Below the pieces are notes generated by a model, which had not been told where the DNA came from, did no database searches, and saw only the letters and a list, made by a program, of their open reading frames with translations. The translations under genes and the position numbers were made by a program. A DNA stretch of 64,000 bases from Pseudomonas paraeruginosa PA7 (GTDB lineage: Bacteria; Pseudomonadota; Gammaproteobacteria; Pseudomonadales; Pseudomonadaceae), in NCBI RefSeq assembly GCF_000017205.1, contig NC_009656.1, forward strand, positions 2,794,001 to 2,858,000, written 5' to 3'. Numbering within the stretch: position 1 is the first letter of the stretch; each line of letters starts with the position of its first letter. Below, piece by piece: positions 28,012-35,769 of the stretch.

Positions 28012-28217
28012 TGGAAGCCATGATTGACGATTCGATTTTTGAAAAAATTGATAATCTGATTGGCAGGTTGTCAGTCAGTAGGTCTACGGTAGATGAAAAT
28101 GAGCTTTGCCGTGTTGCGAGGGTTTTGCCTGGCGATAGGGAGTTAGATGTTATAGAGAGGCTGAAAAACAAAGGGGACGTATTTATTTTTGCTGCTCTAA
28201 AGATAAAAGGCAGGTAG
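28011..28217 (+). pseudogene. Truncated orphan immunity gene running into repeat B (module 9)
   Basis: The frame starts at 28011 (MEAMIDDSIFEKIDNLIGRL...) overlapping the toxin tail. Repeat B begins at 28170, so only about 52 residues are original; the last 15 (KGDVFIFAALKIKGR) are encoded by the repeat. The same repeat-derived ending appears in a spurious frame near 31800-31870. The C-terminal part of the immunity protein is lost. Confidence 0.6.
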
Positions 28218-28378
28218 GTTTTCCCCGTTCAGTAATTTCTTGCTCTTTAAAAATTTACCTTTTCGATTTAGAAGAAGAGCACCGTGCAAGACCTCCCTGT
28301 CGCCACATCCGCAGAGTCCTGAACCCCCGGCCCTGTCATCCCTGACGGGTCGCTCGCCGGGGCAACGCATGCGTTGCC
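28170..28378 (+). repeat. Repeat B, copy 3
   Basis: Starts AAAGGGGACGTATTTATTTT, has boxA-like TGCTCTTTAAAA at 28241-28252 and ends with the perfect palindrome GGCAACGCATGCGTTGCC (28361-28378). cdiA homology begins 9-10 bases later. Confidence 0.75.
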
Positions 28379-31316
28379 TGTTTCCGACTCGCCCCACAAG
28401 GACCAACTGCACCTGCAGCTGGGCGTAGGTTTGAGCGCAGAGCAGATGGCGGCGCTGACGCACGATATCGTGTGGCTGGAAGAGGTCGAGGTGAAGGGCG
28501 AGAAAGTCCTCGCGCCGGTGGTCTACCTGGCCCAGGCGGAGGGTCGGCTGGCACCCAACGGCGCGCTGATCCAGGGCCGCGACGTGAAGCTGGTGAGCGG
28601 CGGCGACCTGCATAACGTCGGCACCCTGCGCGCGCGGAACGACCTCAGCGCGACAGCCGACAACCTCGACAACAGCGGCCTGATCGAGGCCGGCAAGCGC
28701 CTCGACCTGCTCGCCGGCGACTCGATCCGCAACCGCCAGGGCGGGGTCATCGCCGGGCGCGACGTGACCCTGGCGGCGGCGGCGAACGAGGAGCATGCCT
28801 ACAGCAAGACCAGGAAGGTCACCTACCAGGAAGACAAGGTCGCCCAGCAAGGCACCCGCGTGGAGGCTGGCGGCGACCTGGCGATCAATGCCGGACAGGA
28901 CCTGCGCCTGATCGCGAGCCAGGCCAGCGCCGGCGACGAGGCCTACCTGGTGGCCGGCGACAAGCTGGAACTGCTGGCCGCCAACGACAGCAGCTACTAC
29001 CTGTACGACAAGAAGAAGAAAGGCGACTTCGGCCGCAAGGAAACCCGGCGCGACGAAGTCACCGACGTCAAGGCGGTGGGCAGCCAGATCAGCAGCGGCG
29101 GCGACCTCACCCTGCTCAGCGGCGGCGACCAGACCTACCAGGGCGCGAAGCTGGAATCGGGCAACGACCTGGCCATCGTCAGCGGCGGCGCGGTGACCTT
29201 CGAGGCGGTGAAGGACCTGCACCAGGAAAGCCACGAGAAGAGCAAGGGCGACCTGGCGTGGCAGTCGTCGAAGGGCAAGGGCCAGACCGACGAAACCGTA
29301 CGCCAGACCCAGATCGTGGCCCAGGGGAATCTGGCGATCAAGGCCGTGGAAGGGCTGAAGATCGACCTCAAGCACATCGACCAGAAGACCGTGAGCCAGA
29401 CCATCGACGCGATGGTGCAGGCGGATCCGCAACTGGCGTGGCTGAAGCAGATGGAGCAGCGCGGCGATGTGGATTGGCGGCGCGTGCAGGAACTGCATGA
29501 CAGCTGGAAGTACAGCAACTCCGGGCTGGGCGTCGGCGCGCAGTTGGCGATAGCGATCGTCGTGACTTACTTCACGGCGGGCGCAGCCAGCGGGGCGATT
29601 GCAACGGCCGGGGCCGGAACCTCCATGGCAGGCGCGACCGCAGCCGCTACCGCTACGACTTCGGCGGGCTGGTTGAACGCGGCAGGTACCGCAGCGCTCA
29701 GCGGCATGGCCAGCAATGGAGCGATCAGCACCATCAACAACCGGGGAAACCTGGGGGATGTCGTCAAGGACGTGACCTCCAGCGATGCGCTGAGGGGCTA
29801 TGTAGTCGCTGGCACAACTGCGGGGCTGACTGCCGGCGTCTACGACAAATGGACCTCGACCCAGACCGGCACCTCGACCGCTCTACCGAACACCGGGGCC
29901 GTGGCGCCCGCCGCAGGGTTGGGCACCTGGCAAGGCGTGGGCCAGTTCACCTCGAACCAGTTGCTGCAGAATGGTACTTCGGTGCTGTTGGACCGGGCGC
30001 TGGGCGGCAAGGGCAGCCTGGGCGATGCGTTGCAAAACAGCCTGGCAAATGCCTTTGCGGCCTACGGCTTCAAGCTGATTGGCGACACCACCCATGGCGT
30101 GCTGGACGACGGCAGCCTCGGCAAGATCGGCTTGCACGCCCTGATGGGAGGTCTGGCCGCCGAAGCGGTCGGTGGCGATTTCCGTACCGGAGCCCTGGCT
30201 GCGGGAGTCAACGAGGCGCTGGTGGATAGCCTCGCCAAGCAATACGCCAGCCTGCCCATCGATGACAAGAAGGGCCTGCTGATCATGAGTTCGCAGTTGA
30301 TCGGCGTGCTGGCGGCTTCGACGCAGGGCGATGCGGACGCCAAGAGCTTGCAGACGGGAGCCTGGGTGGCGGGGAATGCCACCCAACACAACTACCTCAG
30401 TCATTGGCAGGAGGAGAAGAAGCGGCAGGAGGTCGATGGCTGCAAGGACAAACCGCTCTGCAAAACCGGAATAGAAGCCAAATGGGCAATTATTTCGGCC
30501 CAGCAGGATGTCGGTATCGTCGTAGGTGTTGGAGGAGGCATCGGTCTTTCGACGGCTGAAACCGCAGTAGGTGTTTATGAACTGGTCAAGAACTGGAGGG
30601 AAACCTATGCAGCTCTGGAGCAGTTGGCCACTTCGCCAGAGTTCCGGCAGCAATTTGGCGATAACTACCTGAAGGGGCTGGAGGAGCGCGCCGCATTCTT
30701 GACCCAGGCATACGAGGATGCCGGCTGGCAAGGTTCGGTCACAGCTGGTGTCGAGGGCGGTAGGTTCGCTGCGGAACTTGTTGGCGTTCTGACGGCAGTG
30801 AAAGGTGGCGCGCAGATAACCGCCAAGCTGCCAACAGCAGCCAAGAACCTGGTCAACGCGATTGCGGAGTCACCTGTTTCCGGTAGTATGAGTTCGCAGC
30901 TCGGGGCAGTGGGGGATTTGGGTAGGCTGGGTGGGGGTCCAAAAGCAACTGGGACTGCTGCTGAAGCGGCTATTCAAGTTCCTGGGCGTGTTCAGTCACG
31001 CGTTAACTTGATGACTGGTGACAAAAGTGCGGGTTGGGAGCACGTTGTAAGTCGTCACTTCAATCCAGAGGTAAATGCAAGCCAATTCACTATAGGGCAG
31101 GCTGAGCTTCGCACTTTGCTTCAAAGTAAAGAGGTGGTGAGTGCGCCTGTAACGCGAATGTTAGAAAGTGCGCAAGGTATTCGATATGTTCGAGAAGTGA
31201 ATCTCAGTGGGCCTATTGGTATTGATAAGTTCAGTGGTCAGCCTACCTCTACCATGACTGTTCTTACTGATAGGTTTGGTAACTTAATAACGACTACTCC
31301 GGGGGTTGTTAAGTGA
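28374..31316 (+). CDS. Large orphan duplicate of the cdiA 3' third with a different toxin (module 10)
   Basis: 980-residue open frame from a TTG inside the repeat B palindrome, in frame with cdiA. Bases 28387-30936 repeat cdiA 15136-18085 almost perfectly but lack 411 bp (137 residues), consistent with exchange between two copies of GCCGGGCGCGACGTGA (cdiA 15490 and 15901). It carries FHA-2 repeats and the whole pretoxin, ending [12 protein letters not shown]. The toxin (GWEHVVSRHF, FTIGQAELRTLLQSKEVV, TDRFGNLITTTPGVVK) is a relative of module 8. Without signal or TPS domain it cannot be exported on its own. The 2.2 kb of near identity make it the best donor for exchange with cdiA. Confidence 0.85.
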   Translation: MPVSDSPHKDQLHLQLGVGLSAEQMAALTHDIVWLEEVEVKGEKVLAPVVYLAQAEGRLAPNGALIQGRDVKLVSGGDLHNVGTLRARNDLSATADNLDNSGLIEAGKRLDLLAGDSIRNRQGGVIAGRDVTLAAAANEEHAYSKTRKVTYQEDKVAQQGTRVEAGGDLAINAGQDLRLIASQASAGDEAYLVAGDKLELLAANDSSYYLYDKKKKGDFGRKETRRDEVTDVKAVGSQISSGGDLTLLSGGDQTYQGAKLESGNDLAIVSGGAVTFEAVKDLHQESHEKSKGDLAWQSSKGKGQTDETVRQTQIVAQGNLAIKAVEGLKIDLKHIDQKTVSQTIDAMVQADPQLAWLKQMEQRGDVDWRRVQELHDSWKYSNSGLGVGAQLAIAIVVTYFTAGAASGAIATAGAGTSMAGATAAATATTSAGWLNAAGTAALSGMASNGAISTINNRGNLGDVVKDVTSSDALRGYVVAGTTAGLTAGVYDKWTSTQTGTSTALPNTGAVAPAAGLGTWQGVGQFTSNQLLQNGTSVLLDRALGGKGSLGDALQNSLANAFAAYGFKLIGDTTHGVLDDGSLGKIGLHALMGGLAAEAVGGDFRTGALAAGVNEALVDSLAKQYASLPIDDKKGLLIMSSQLIGVLAASTQGDADAKSLQTGAWVAGNATQHNYLSHWQEEKKRQEVDGCKDKPLCKTGIEAKWAIISAQQDVGIVVGVGGGIGLSTAETAVGVYELVKNWRETYAALEQLATSPEFRQQFGDNYLKGLEERAAFLTQAYEDAGWQGSVTAGVEGGRFAAELVGVLTAVKGGAQITAKLPTAAKNLVNAIAESPVSGSMSSQLGAVGDLGRLGGGPKATGTAAEAAIQVPGRVQSRVNLMTGDKSAGWEHVVSRHFNPEVNASQFTIGQAELRTLLQSKEVVSAPVTRMLESAQGIRYVREVNLSGPIGIDKFSGQPTSTMTVLTDRFGNLITTTPGVVK

Positions 31317-31654
31317 AATTAATTGGAAGCCTTGCGGAGCAATCTTGTCGTGAAGAGCTATCTAAGTCATGGGGCGGGCTTAGAGAGTCGGGAAATCAGT
31401 TGTTCTCTATCTTGGCGGACAGGCTCGGCTTGATTGGTAGCGCATTTGTGTTGAGTTGGACGCCTGAGCAAGCTGAGGATTTATATACGATCCTAGTTAA
31501 TGGGAGTGAAGTGGTTTGGCTTGAGGTTTCAAGGTCTAATGGGGAGGTAGTGGATTTTCAAGCTACTAGTGTGAAGGAGTACGAGAGGTCGCTTCGTTCA
31601 CGACAGAGTAGGATCAAATTGGCGGTTGCTCTTGATTTAGCACGTCAGCATTGA
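31313..31654 (+). CDS. Immunity protein of module 10
   Basis: 113 aa; GTG start overlaps the toxin stop as GTGA. Soluble alpha/beta protein (MKLIGSLAEQSCREELSKSW... LSWTPEQAEDLYTILVNG). A clear terminator follows. Family not recognised. It differs completely from the zinc-ribbon immunity protein of the related toxin at 26437. Confidence 0.75.
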   Translation: MKLIGSLAEQSCREELSKSWGGLRESGNQLFSILADRLGLIGSAFVLSWTPEQAEDLYTILVNGSEVVWLEVSRSNGEVVDFQATSVKEYERSLRSRQSRIKLAVALDLARQH

Positions 31655-31656
31655 AA

Positions 31657-31682
31657 AGCCCCGGCCTTGCCGGGGCTATTTA
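31657..31682 (+). terminator. Rho-independent terminator after module 10
   Basis: AGCCCCGGC (31657-31665), loop CTT, GCCGGGGCT (31669-31677), then ATTTATTT. It begins a few bases after the immunity stop. Confidence 0.85.
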
Positions 31683-31763
31683 TTTCACTCTGCGGTAATC
31701 ACCAAGCAGCCCTGCATGACTCTGATTCTGATTTTCTCGTTGACCTCGAATCCAGCCAGCGAA

Positions 31764-31812
31764 TAAAGGGGGCAGCGAATAAGGGGACAGACTTATTTTC
31801 CCTACCCTATTT
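31764..31812 (+). repeat. Stacked partial RAYT left ends
   Basis: Two incomplete left-end sequences in tandem (AAAGGGGGCAGCGAAT and AAGGGGACAGACTTATTTTC, then CCTACCCTAT) just before repeat B copy 4. A similar stutter occurs at 35508-35545. These look like repeated use of the same insertion point. Confidence 0.55.
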
Positions 31813-31822
31813 CTGGAAGCAT

Positions 31823-32024
31823 AAAGGGGGCGGATTTATTTTCACTGCTCTAGAACTAAAAGGTAGGTAGATTTCCCGTTCAGTAATTCCCTGTTCTTTA
31901 AAAATTTACTTTTTCGATTTTAAAAGAAGAGCACTGACCTCCCTTTCGCTACTTCCGCAGAGTCCTGAACCTCCGGCCCCGCCACCCCTGGCGGGTCGCT
32001 CGCCGGGGCAACGTATGCGTTGCC
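31823..32024 (+). repeat. Repeat B, copy 4
   Basis: Begins AAAGGGGGCGGATTTATTTT, has decayed boxA-like TGTTCTTTAAAA (31892-31903) and ends with the palindrome carrying one change (GGCAACGTATGCGTTGCC, 32007-32024). Almost identical to the copy at 33642. Confidence 0.72.
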
Positions 32025-33160
32025 TGGAGAAGAAGGGCCTGCTGACCATGAGTTCGCAGTTGATCGGCGTGCTGGCGGCTTCGACGCAGGGCGATGCGGA
32101 CGCCAAGAGCTTGCAGACGGGGGCCTGGGTGGCGGGGAATGCCACCCAACACAACTACCTCAGTCATTGGCAGGAGGAGAAGAAGCGGCAGGAGGTCGAT
32201 GGCTGCCAGGACAAACCGCTCTGCAAAACCGGAATAGAAGCCAAATGGGCAATTATTTCGGCCCAGCAGGATGTCGGTATCGTCGTAGGTGTTGGAGGAG
32301 GCATCGGTCTTTCGACAGCTGAAACCGCAGTGGGTGTTTATGAACTGGTCAAGAACTGGAGGGAAACCTATGCAGCTCTGGAGCAGTTGGCCACTTCGCC
32401 AGAGTTCCGGCAGCAATTTGGCGATAACTACCTGAAGGGGCTGGAGGAGCGCGCCGCATTCTTGACCCAGGCATACGAGGATGCCGGCTGGCAAGGTTCG
32501 GTCACAGCTGGTGTCGAGGGCGGTAGGTTCGCTGCGGAACTTGTTGGCGTTCTGACGGCAGTGAAAGGTGGCGCGCAGATAACCGCCAAGCTGCCAACAG
32601 CAGCCAAGAACCTGGTCAACGCGATTGCGGAGTCACCTGTTTCCGGTAGTATGAGTTCGCAACTCGGGGCAGTGGGGGACTTGGGTCGGCTGGGTGGGGG
32701 GGCAAAAGGAACTGCTAATTTCCCGGAAGGGATGAGCTTCAATCCCAACATCAAGAATCACCTCAGCAATTTTGATGGCCTGACGCAGAAGAGTGGGATT
32801 AGCGGTACTCATAACCTAGATGCTTTCTCTCAGGCGGCATCCAGTAATGGGGTGAAGGTACTTAGTGAAACTCCTGGCTCGGTTAAGGGAATTACGACGA
32901 TTGAATATCAGATTCCTGCATATGATCGTACTGGGAATGTAATTGGCTATAAAGCGCAGCCTTTTACTAAAACTGTATATGATCCTAAAGTTATTTCTGA
33001 TCAGAAGGTTCTAGATCTCGGGCAGCAAGCTGCTGCCAGTGGTTATGTAAAAGCGGTAGCTAGTGGTGATCGTTATTATGATAGTACGGCTGGAGGTATC
33101 ACCTTTAGAGTTTATCTGGATGAAAGAACAGGAGCTGTCCTTAATTTTCATCCGAAATAA
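32015..33160 (+). CDS. Orphan cdiA-CT with Ntox21-like toxin (module 11)
   Basis: 381 residues from an ATG inside the repeat B palindrome. The first codons MRCLE are repeat-derived; from [20 protein letters not shown] the sequence follows cdiA from 17416 up to LGRLGGGAKGTA. The toxin has HNLDAFSQAASSNG, IEYQIPAYDRTGNVIGYKAQ, KTVYDPKVISDQKVLDLG, and a FRVYLDERTGAVLNFHPK end. I associate this with the Ntox21 RNase group; the paired immunity gene is of the 'ribonuclease toxin immunity CdiI' type, which supports it. No signal peptide. Confidence 0.75.
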   Translation: MRCLEKKGLLTMSSQLIGVLAASTQGDADAKSLQTGAWVAGNATQHNYLSHWQEEKKRQEVDGCQDKPLCKTGIEAKWAIISAQQDVGIVVGVGGGIGLSTAETAVGVYELVKNWRETYAALEQLATSPEFRQQFGDNYLKGLEERAAFLTQAYEDAGWQGSVTAGVEGGRFAAELVGVLTAVKGGAQITAKLPTAAKNLVNAIAESPVSGSMSSQLGAVGDLGRLGGGAKGTANFPEGMSFNPNIKNHLSNFDGLTQKSGISGTHNLDAFSQAASSNGVKVLSETPGSVKGITTIEYQIPAYDRTGNVIGYKAQPFTKTVYDPKVISDQKVLDLGQQAAASGYVKAVASGDRYYDSTAGGITFRVYLDERTGAVLNFHPK

Positions 33161-33171
33161 TAGGTGGTTCT

Positions 33172-33540
33172 ATGAATGAATTATTTGGTCAGCCATACAA
33201 CGAGGCTGACCCGTGCTGGGTAGTTATGTGCTACATGGATATAATGTACTCGGATGGTAGGTTTATTAGAGCCATTGAGTGCATTGTAAATAGGTGGGGC
33301 TATAGCACGGATGGGGCGTACTGTAATTTTCCTGATGAAAACAGTCCGTTTGATGAGGAGCACTTTGAGGGGGTTGAGTTTTCTTATGGCTATCCCCCTA
33401 AGGATGAAGACACCATTGTTGTGAGCGAGGCTGTTTGTTCTAAGTTCATTCGGCTCGCTTGTGAAAAGTATCTTCAGCGCCATCCTGAAGATACTGAGAA
33501 AGTAAAAGAGCTTTTAGATAAACTCTCTTTCTGGCCGTAA
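33172..33540 (+). CDS. CdiI-family immunity protein (module 11)
   Basis: 122 aa beginning 11 bases after the toxin stop. The motifs YSDGRFIRAIECIVNRWGYS, YCNFPDENSPFDEEHFEGVE and a SEAVCSKFIRLACEKYL...HPEDTEKVKELL helix match the family annotated as ribonuclease-toxin immunity CdiI, as I remember it. It should bind and block the preceding RNase-like toxin. Intact. Confidence 0.75.
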   Translation: MNELFGQPYNEADPCWVVMCYMDIMYSDGRFIRAIECIVNRWGYSTDGAYCNFPDENSPFDEEHFEGVEFSYGYPPKDEDTIVVSEAVCSKFIRLACEKYLQRHPEDTEKVKELLDKLSFWP

Positions 33541-33636
33541 AGGGGACAGATCTGAATGGTACTTACTTAACCCTTTTCGGATGACCGTGTTTCTTGATCG
33601 CTGCCCGAGCAGATTGACGTGTGCAGGTCAGTAATA
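33541..33636 (-). pseudogene. Short IS4-type remnant (outer end)
   Basis: Bases 33541-33636 repeat 20055-20150 with few changes (CTTAACCCTTTTCGGATGAC, CTTGATCGCTGCCCGAGCAG). On the minus strand this is the last part of the IS4-type transposase seen at 20060. It begins exactly at the immunity stop of module 11. Confidence 0.6.
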
Positions 33637-33641
33637 AGCAT

Positions 33642-33845
33642 AAAGGGGACGGATTTATTTTCACTGCTCTAGAACTAAAAGGTAGGTAGATCTTCCCCGT
33701 TCAGTAATTCCCTGTTTTTTAAAAATTTACTTTTTCGATTTTAAAAGAAGAGCACTGACCTCCCTTTCGCTACTTCCGCAGAGTCCTGAACCTCCGGCCC
33801 CGCCATCCCTGGCGGGTCGCTCGCCGGGGCAACGTATGCGTTGCC
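33642..33845 (+). repeat. Repeat B, copy 5
   Basis: Begins AAAGGGGACGGATTTATTTT, boxA-like site decayed to TGTTTTTTAAAA near 33713, palindrome with one change at 33828-33845. Followed by the same cdiA entry point as copy 4. Confidence 0.72.
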
Positions 33846-34959
33846 TGGAGAAGAAGGGCCTGCTGACCATGAGTTCGCAGTTGATCGGCGTGCTGGCAGC
33901 TTCGACGCAGGGCGATGCGGACGCCAAGAGCTTGCAGACGGGGGCCTGGGTGGCGGGGAATGCCACCCAACACAACTACCTCAGTCATTGGCAGGAGGAG
34001 AAGAAGCGGCAGGAGGTCGATGGCTGCAAGGACAAACCACTCTGCAAAACCGGAATAGAAGCCAAATGGGCAATTATTTCGGCCCAGCAGGATGTCGGTA
34101 TCGTCGTAGGTGTTGGAGGAGGCATCGGTCTTTCGACAGCTGAAACCGCAGTGGGTGTTTATGAACTGGTCAAGAACTGGAGGGAAACCTATGCAGCTCT
34201 GGAGCAGTTGGCCACTTCGCCAGAGTTCCGGCAGCAATTTGGCGATAACTACCTGAAGGGGCTGGAGGAGCGCGCCGCATTCTTGACCCAGGCATACGAG
34301 GATGCCGGCTGGCAAGGTTCGGTCACAGCTGGTGTCGAGGGCGGTAGGTTCGCTGCGGAACTTGTTGGCGTTCTGACGGCAGTGAAAGGTGGCGCGCAGA
34401 TAACCGCCAAGCTGCCAACAGCAGCCAAGAACCTGGTCAACGCGATTGCGGAGTCACCGGTTTCCGGTAGTATGAGTTCGCAGCTCGGGGCAGTGGGGGA
34501 TTTGGGTAAGCTGGGTGGGGGTGCAAAAGGGACTGCGACTGCCGGAAAAGTGGCCGATGAGTTCATTCCACCAGGAATGGAACGTCCGTTCCGTCCAGTT
34601 AATCCGGAGTTCCCACCAAACAAAGCTGTAGTGGATGCGATGGAAAGCCCGCGCATTAAAGGAATGACGGCTTGTGATGGTACAGACTGCTCAGAAATTG
34701 CGAGTAAGTTGCTTGCGGCAGCAGGCGGGAAGGGGAAAGTTATTGAGGTTAGGCCAACTCAGCGGAGTAACCTAAATTTGTATGATTATGGTAATGAAGT
34801 CCCAGGGCAAGCTTATCACCAAGTCTATACAGATGGGCGGTACGTGTATGACCCTCGGCTGTCATCTCAGCCAATACCTAAGGCGACTGGGAACAGCATA
34901 TAAAAGGCATGAATCCTGATGGGGTCACTATTTCTGATAAGTTGCAGGGGTTGCGATGA
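33836..34959 (+). pseudogene. Orphan cdiA-CT with papain-like toxin, frameshifted near its end (module 12)
   Basis: The ATG in the palindrome opens a frame that follows cdiA from 17416 to LGKLGGGAKGTAT. The toxin then reads TACDGTDCSEIASKLLAAAG with a candidate catalytic Cys, and QAYHQVYTDGRYVYDPRLS with the His, a papain-like order. The frame stops at 34903. Reading one base back from about 34882 gives WEQHIKGMNPDGVTISDKLQ, GLR and a stop overlapping the immunity ATG at 34956. That fits loss of one base near AAGGCGAC. Either a true inactivation or a sequencing error. Confidence 0.72.
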
Positions 34960-35429
34960 ATACTCCTGAAATCAAAAGAGAAAGTAGCTCCTTGCTCGAG
35001 TTAATCGAGGCTCTCGGTGAAACTGAATGGCGAAAATGTGTAAATAGCCAATTTGTCAATAAAGAGCGTGGGGAATGGGTGATTAAAGATCAGTCCTCAC
35101 ATCCTCCTAGGGTTTGGTTTAGATTCATACAGGAAGATCCCGCCATAATTTCGCGCCTGCGAGTGGCTATAGAAAGCTATCAGGGGAGAGTTAAGTGGGT
35201 TCTTGATGATCATAAGAGGGTTGATCTTCCTAGAACAAATTGGGGTATAGTGCCGAGCCGCTTATTAGAAGTCTGGGAACTTGCTCGTGCGTTAGATTTA
35301 GCCCCTAATCAATATATAGCTAAATACGAGCCGGAATTCGGGCCGATTGCCTATGAAGATATCATTGATCTGACAGAGCACATCCGCCGAGCCTTTCCTG
35401 AAGTTACAAGCAAAAGCCCCAGCTTATGA
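34956..35429 (+). CDS. Immunity protein of module 12, paralogue of 22368-22841
   Basis: 157 aa; its ATG overlaps the restored toxin frame as ATGA. Closely related to the orphan at 22368 (shared WRKCVNSQ, ISRLRVAIESYQG, FGPIAYEDI and RRAFPEVT) but with many substitutions, so the two had time to diverge. Presumed partner of the papain-like toxin. The stop codon lies in the loop of the terminator hairpin, as in the paralogue. Confidence 0.75.
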   Translation: MNTPEIKRESSSLLELIEALGETEWRKCVNSQFVNKERGEWVIKDQSSHPPRVWFRFIQEDPAIISRLRVAIESYQGRVKWVLDDHKRVDLPRTNWGIVPSRLLEVWELARALDLAPNQYIAKYEPEFGPIAYEDIIDLTEHIRRAFPEVTSKSPSL

Positions 35430-35442
35430 GCTGGGGTTTCCT
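35412..35442 (+). terminator. Rho-independent terminator after module 12
   Basis: CCCCAGCT (35417-35424), loop TATG, AGCTGGGG (35429-35436), then TTTCCTTT, with AAAAG to the left. The immunity TGA stop (35427-35429) is in the loop. Confidence 0.8.
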
Positions 35443-35521
35443 TTGCGCACTAGTATGCGTCCGGCCATCACATCTTCCCGACGCAACCGTCTAATGCCAT
35501 AGCGAATAAAGGGGACCGAAT

Positions 35522-35745
35522 AAAGGGGACAGATTTATTTTTCCTACCCTAATTTTCTGAGCAGGGAGGCTCCAGTGCAGACGTCGTAAGGAGCCTCCGC
35601 GATGCCTAGGCAGAGGCGAGTGGTTTTACTGAACTATCCGCTTCACGTGGTTCAGTGTGGGGAAGATCGGCAGTGGTATACAGTGGAAATGAGAACTATA
35701 AGCACTAGTCAACGTTAGAGTAGGGAAAATAAATCTGTCCCCTTT
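35522..35745 (+). mobile_element. Internally deleted RAYT element with transposase N-terminal stub
   Basis: 224 bp with left repeat at 35522 and right repeat ending at 35745 (GTTAGAGTAGGGAAAATAAA...). Inside, an ATG at 35602 encodes MPRQRRVVLLNYPLHVVQCG before losing similarity and stopping. A second left-end start lies just upstream (35508). Intermediate between full RAYT and the 180-bp derivatives. It cuts into the pretoxin of module 13. Confidence 0.75.
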
Positions 35746-35769
35746 TCTCCCGACAACTTAGGTGATGCA

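Noticed and set aside
31667..31870. Short frame after module 10 resembling an immunity gene end
   Set aside because: It runs through the terminator and repeat B; its C-terminus is the repeat-encoded FIFTALELKGR-type tail, so it is not a gene.
32015..33160. Free-standing secreted toxin starting at the palindrome ATG
   Set aside because: No signal peptide, no TPS domain and no ribosome site; the frame is an internal piece of cdiA.
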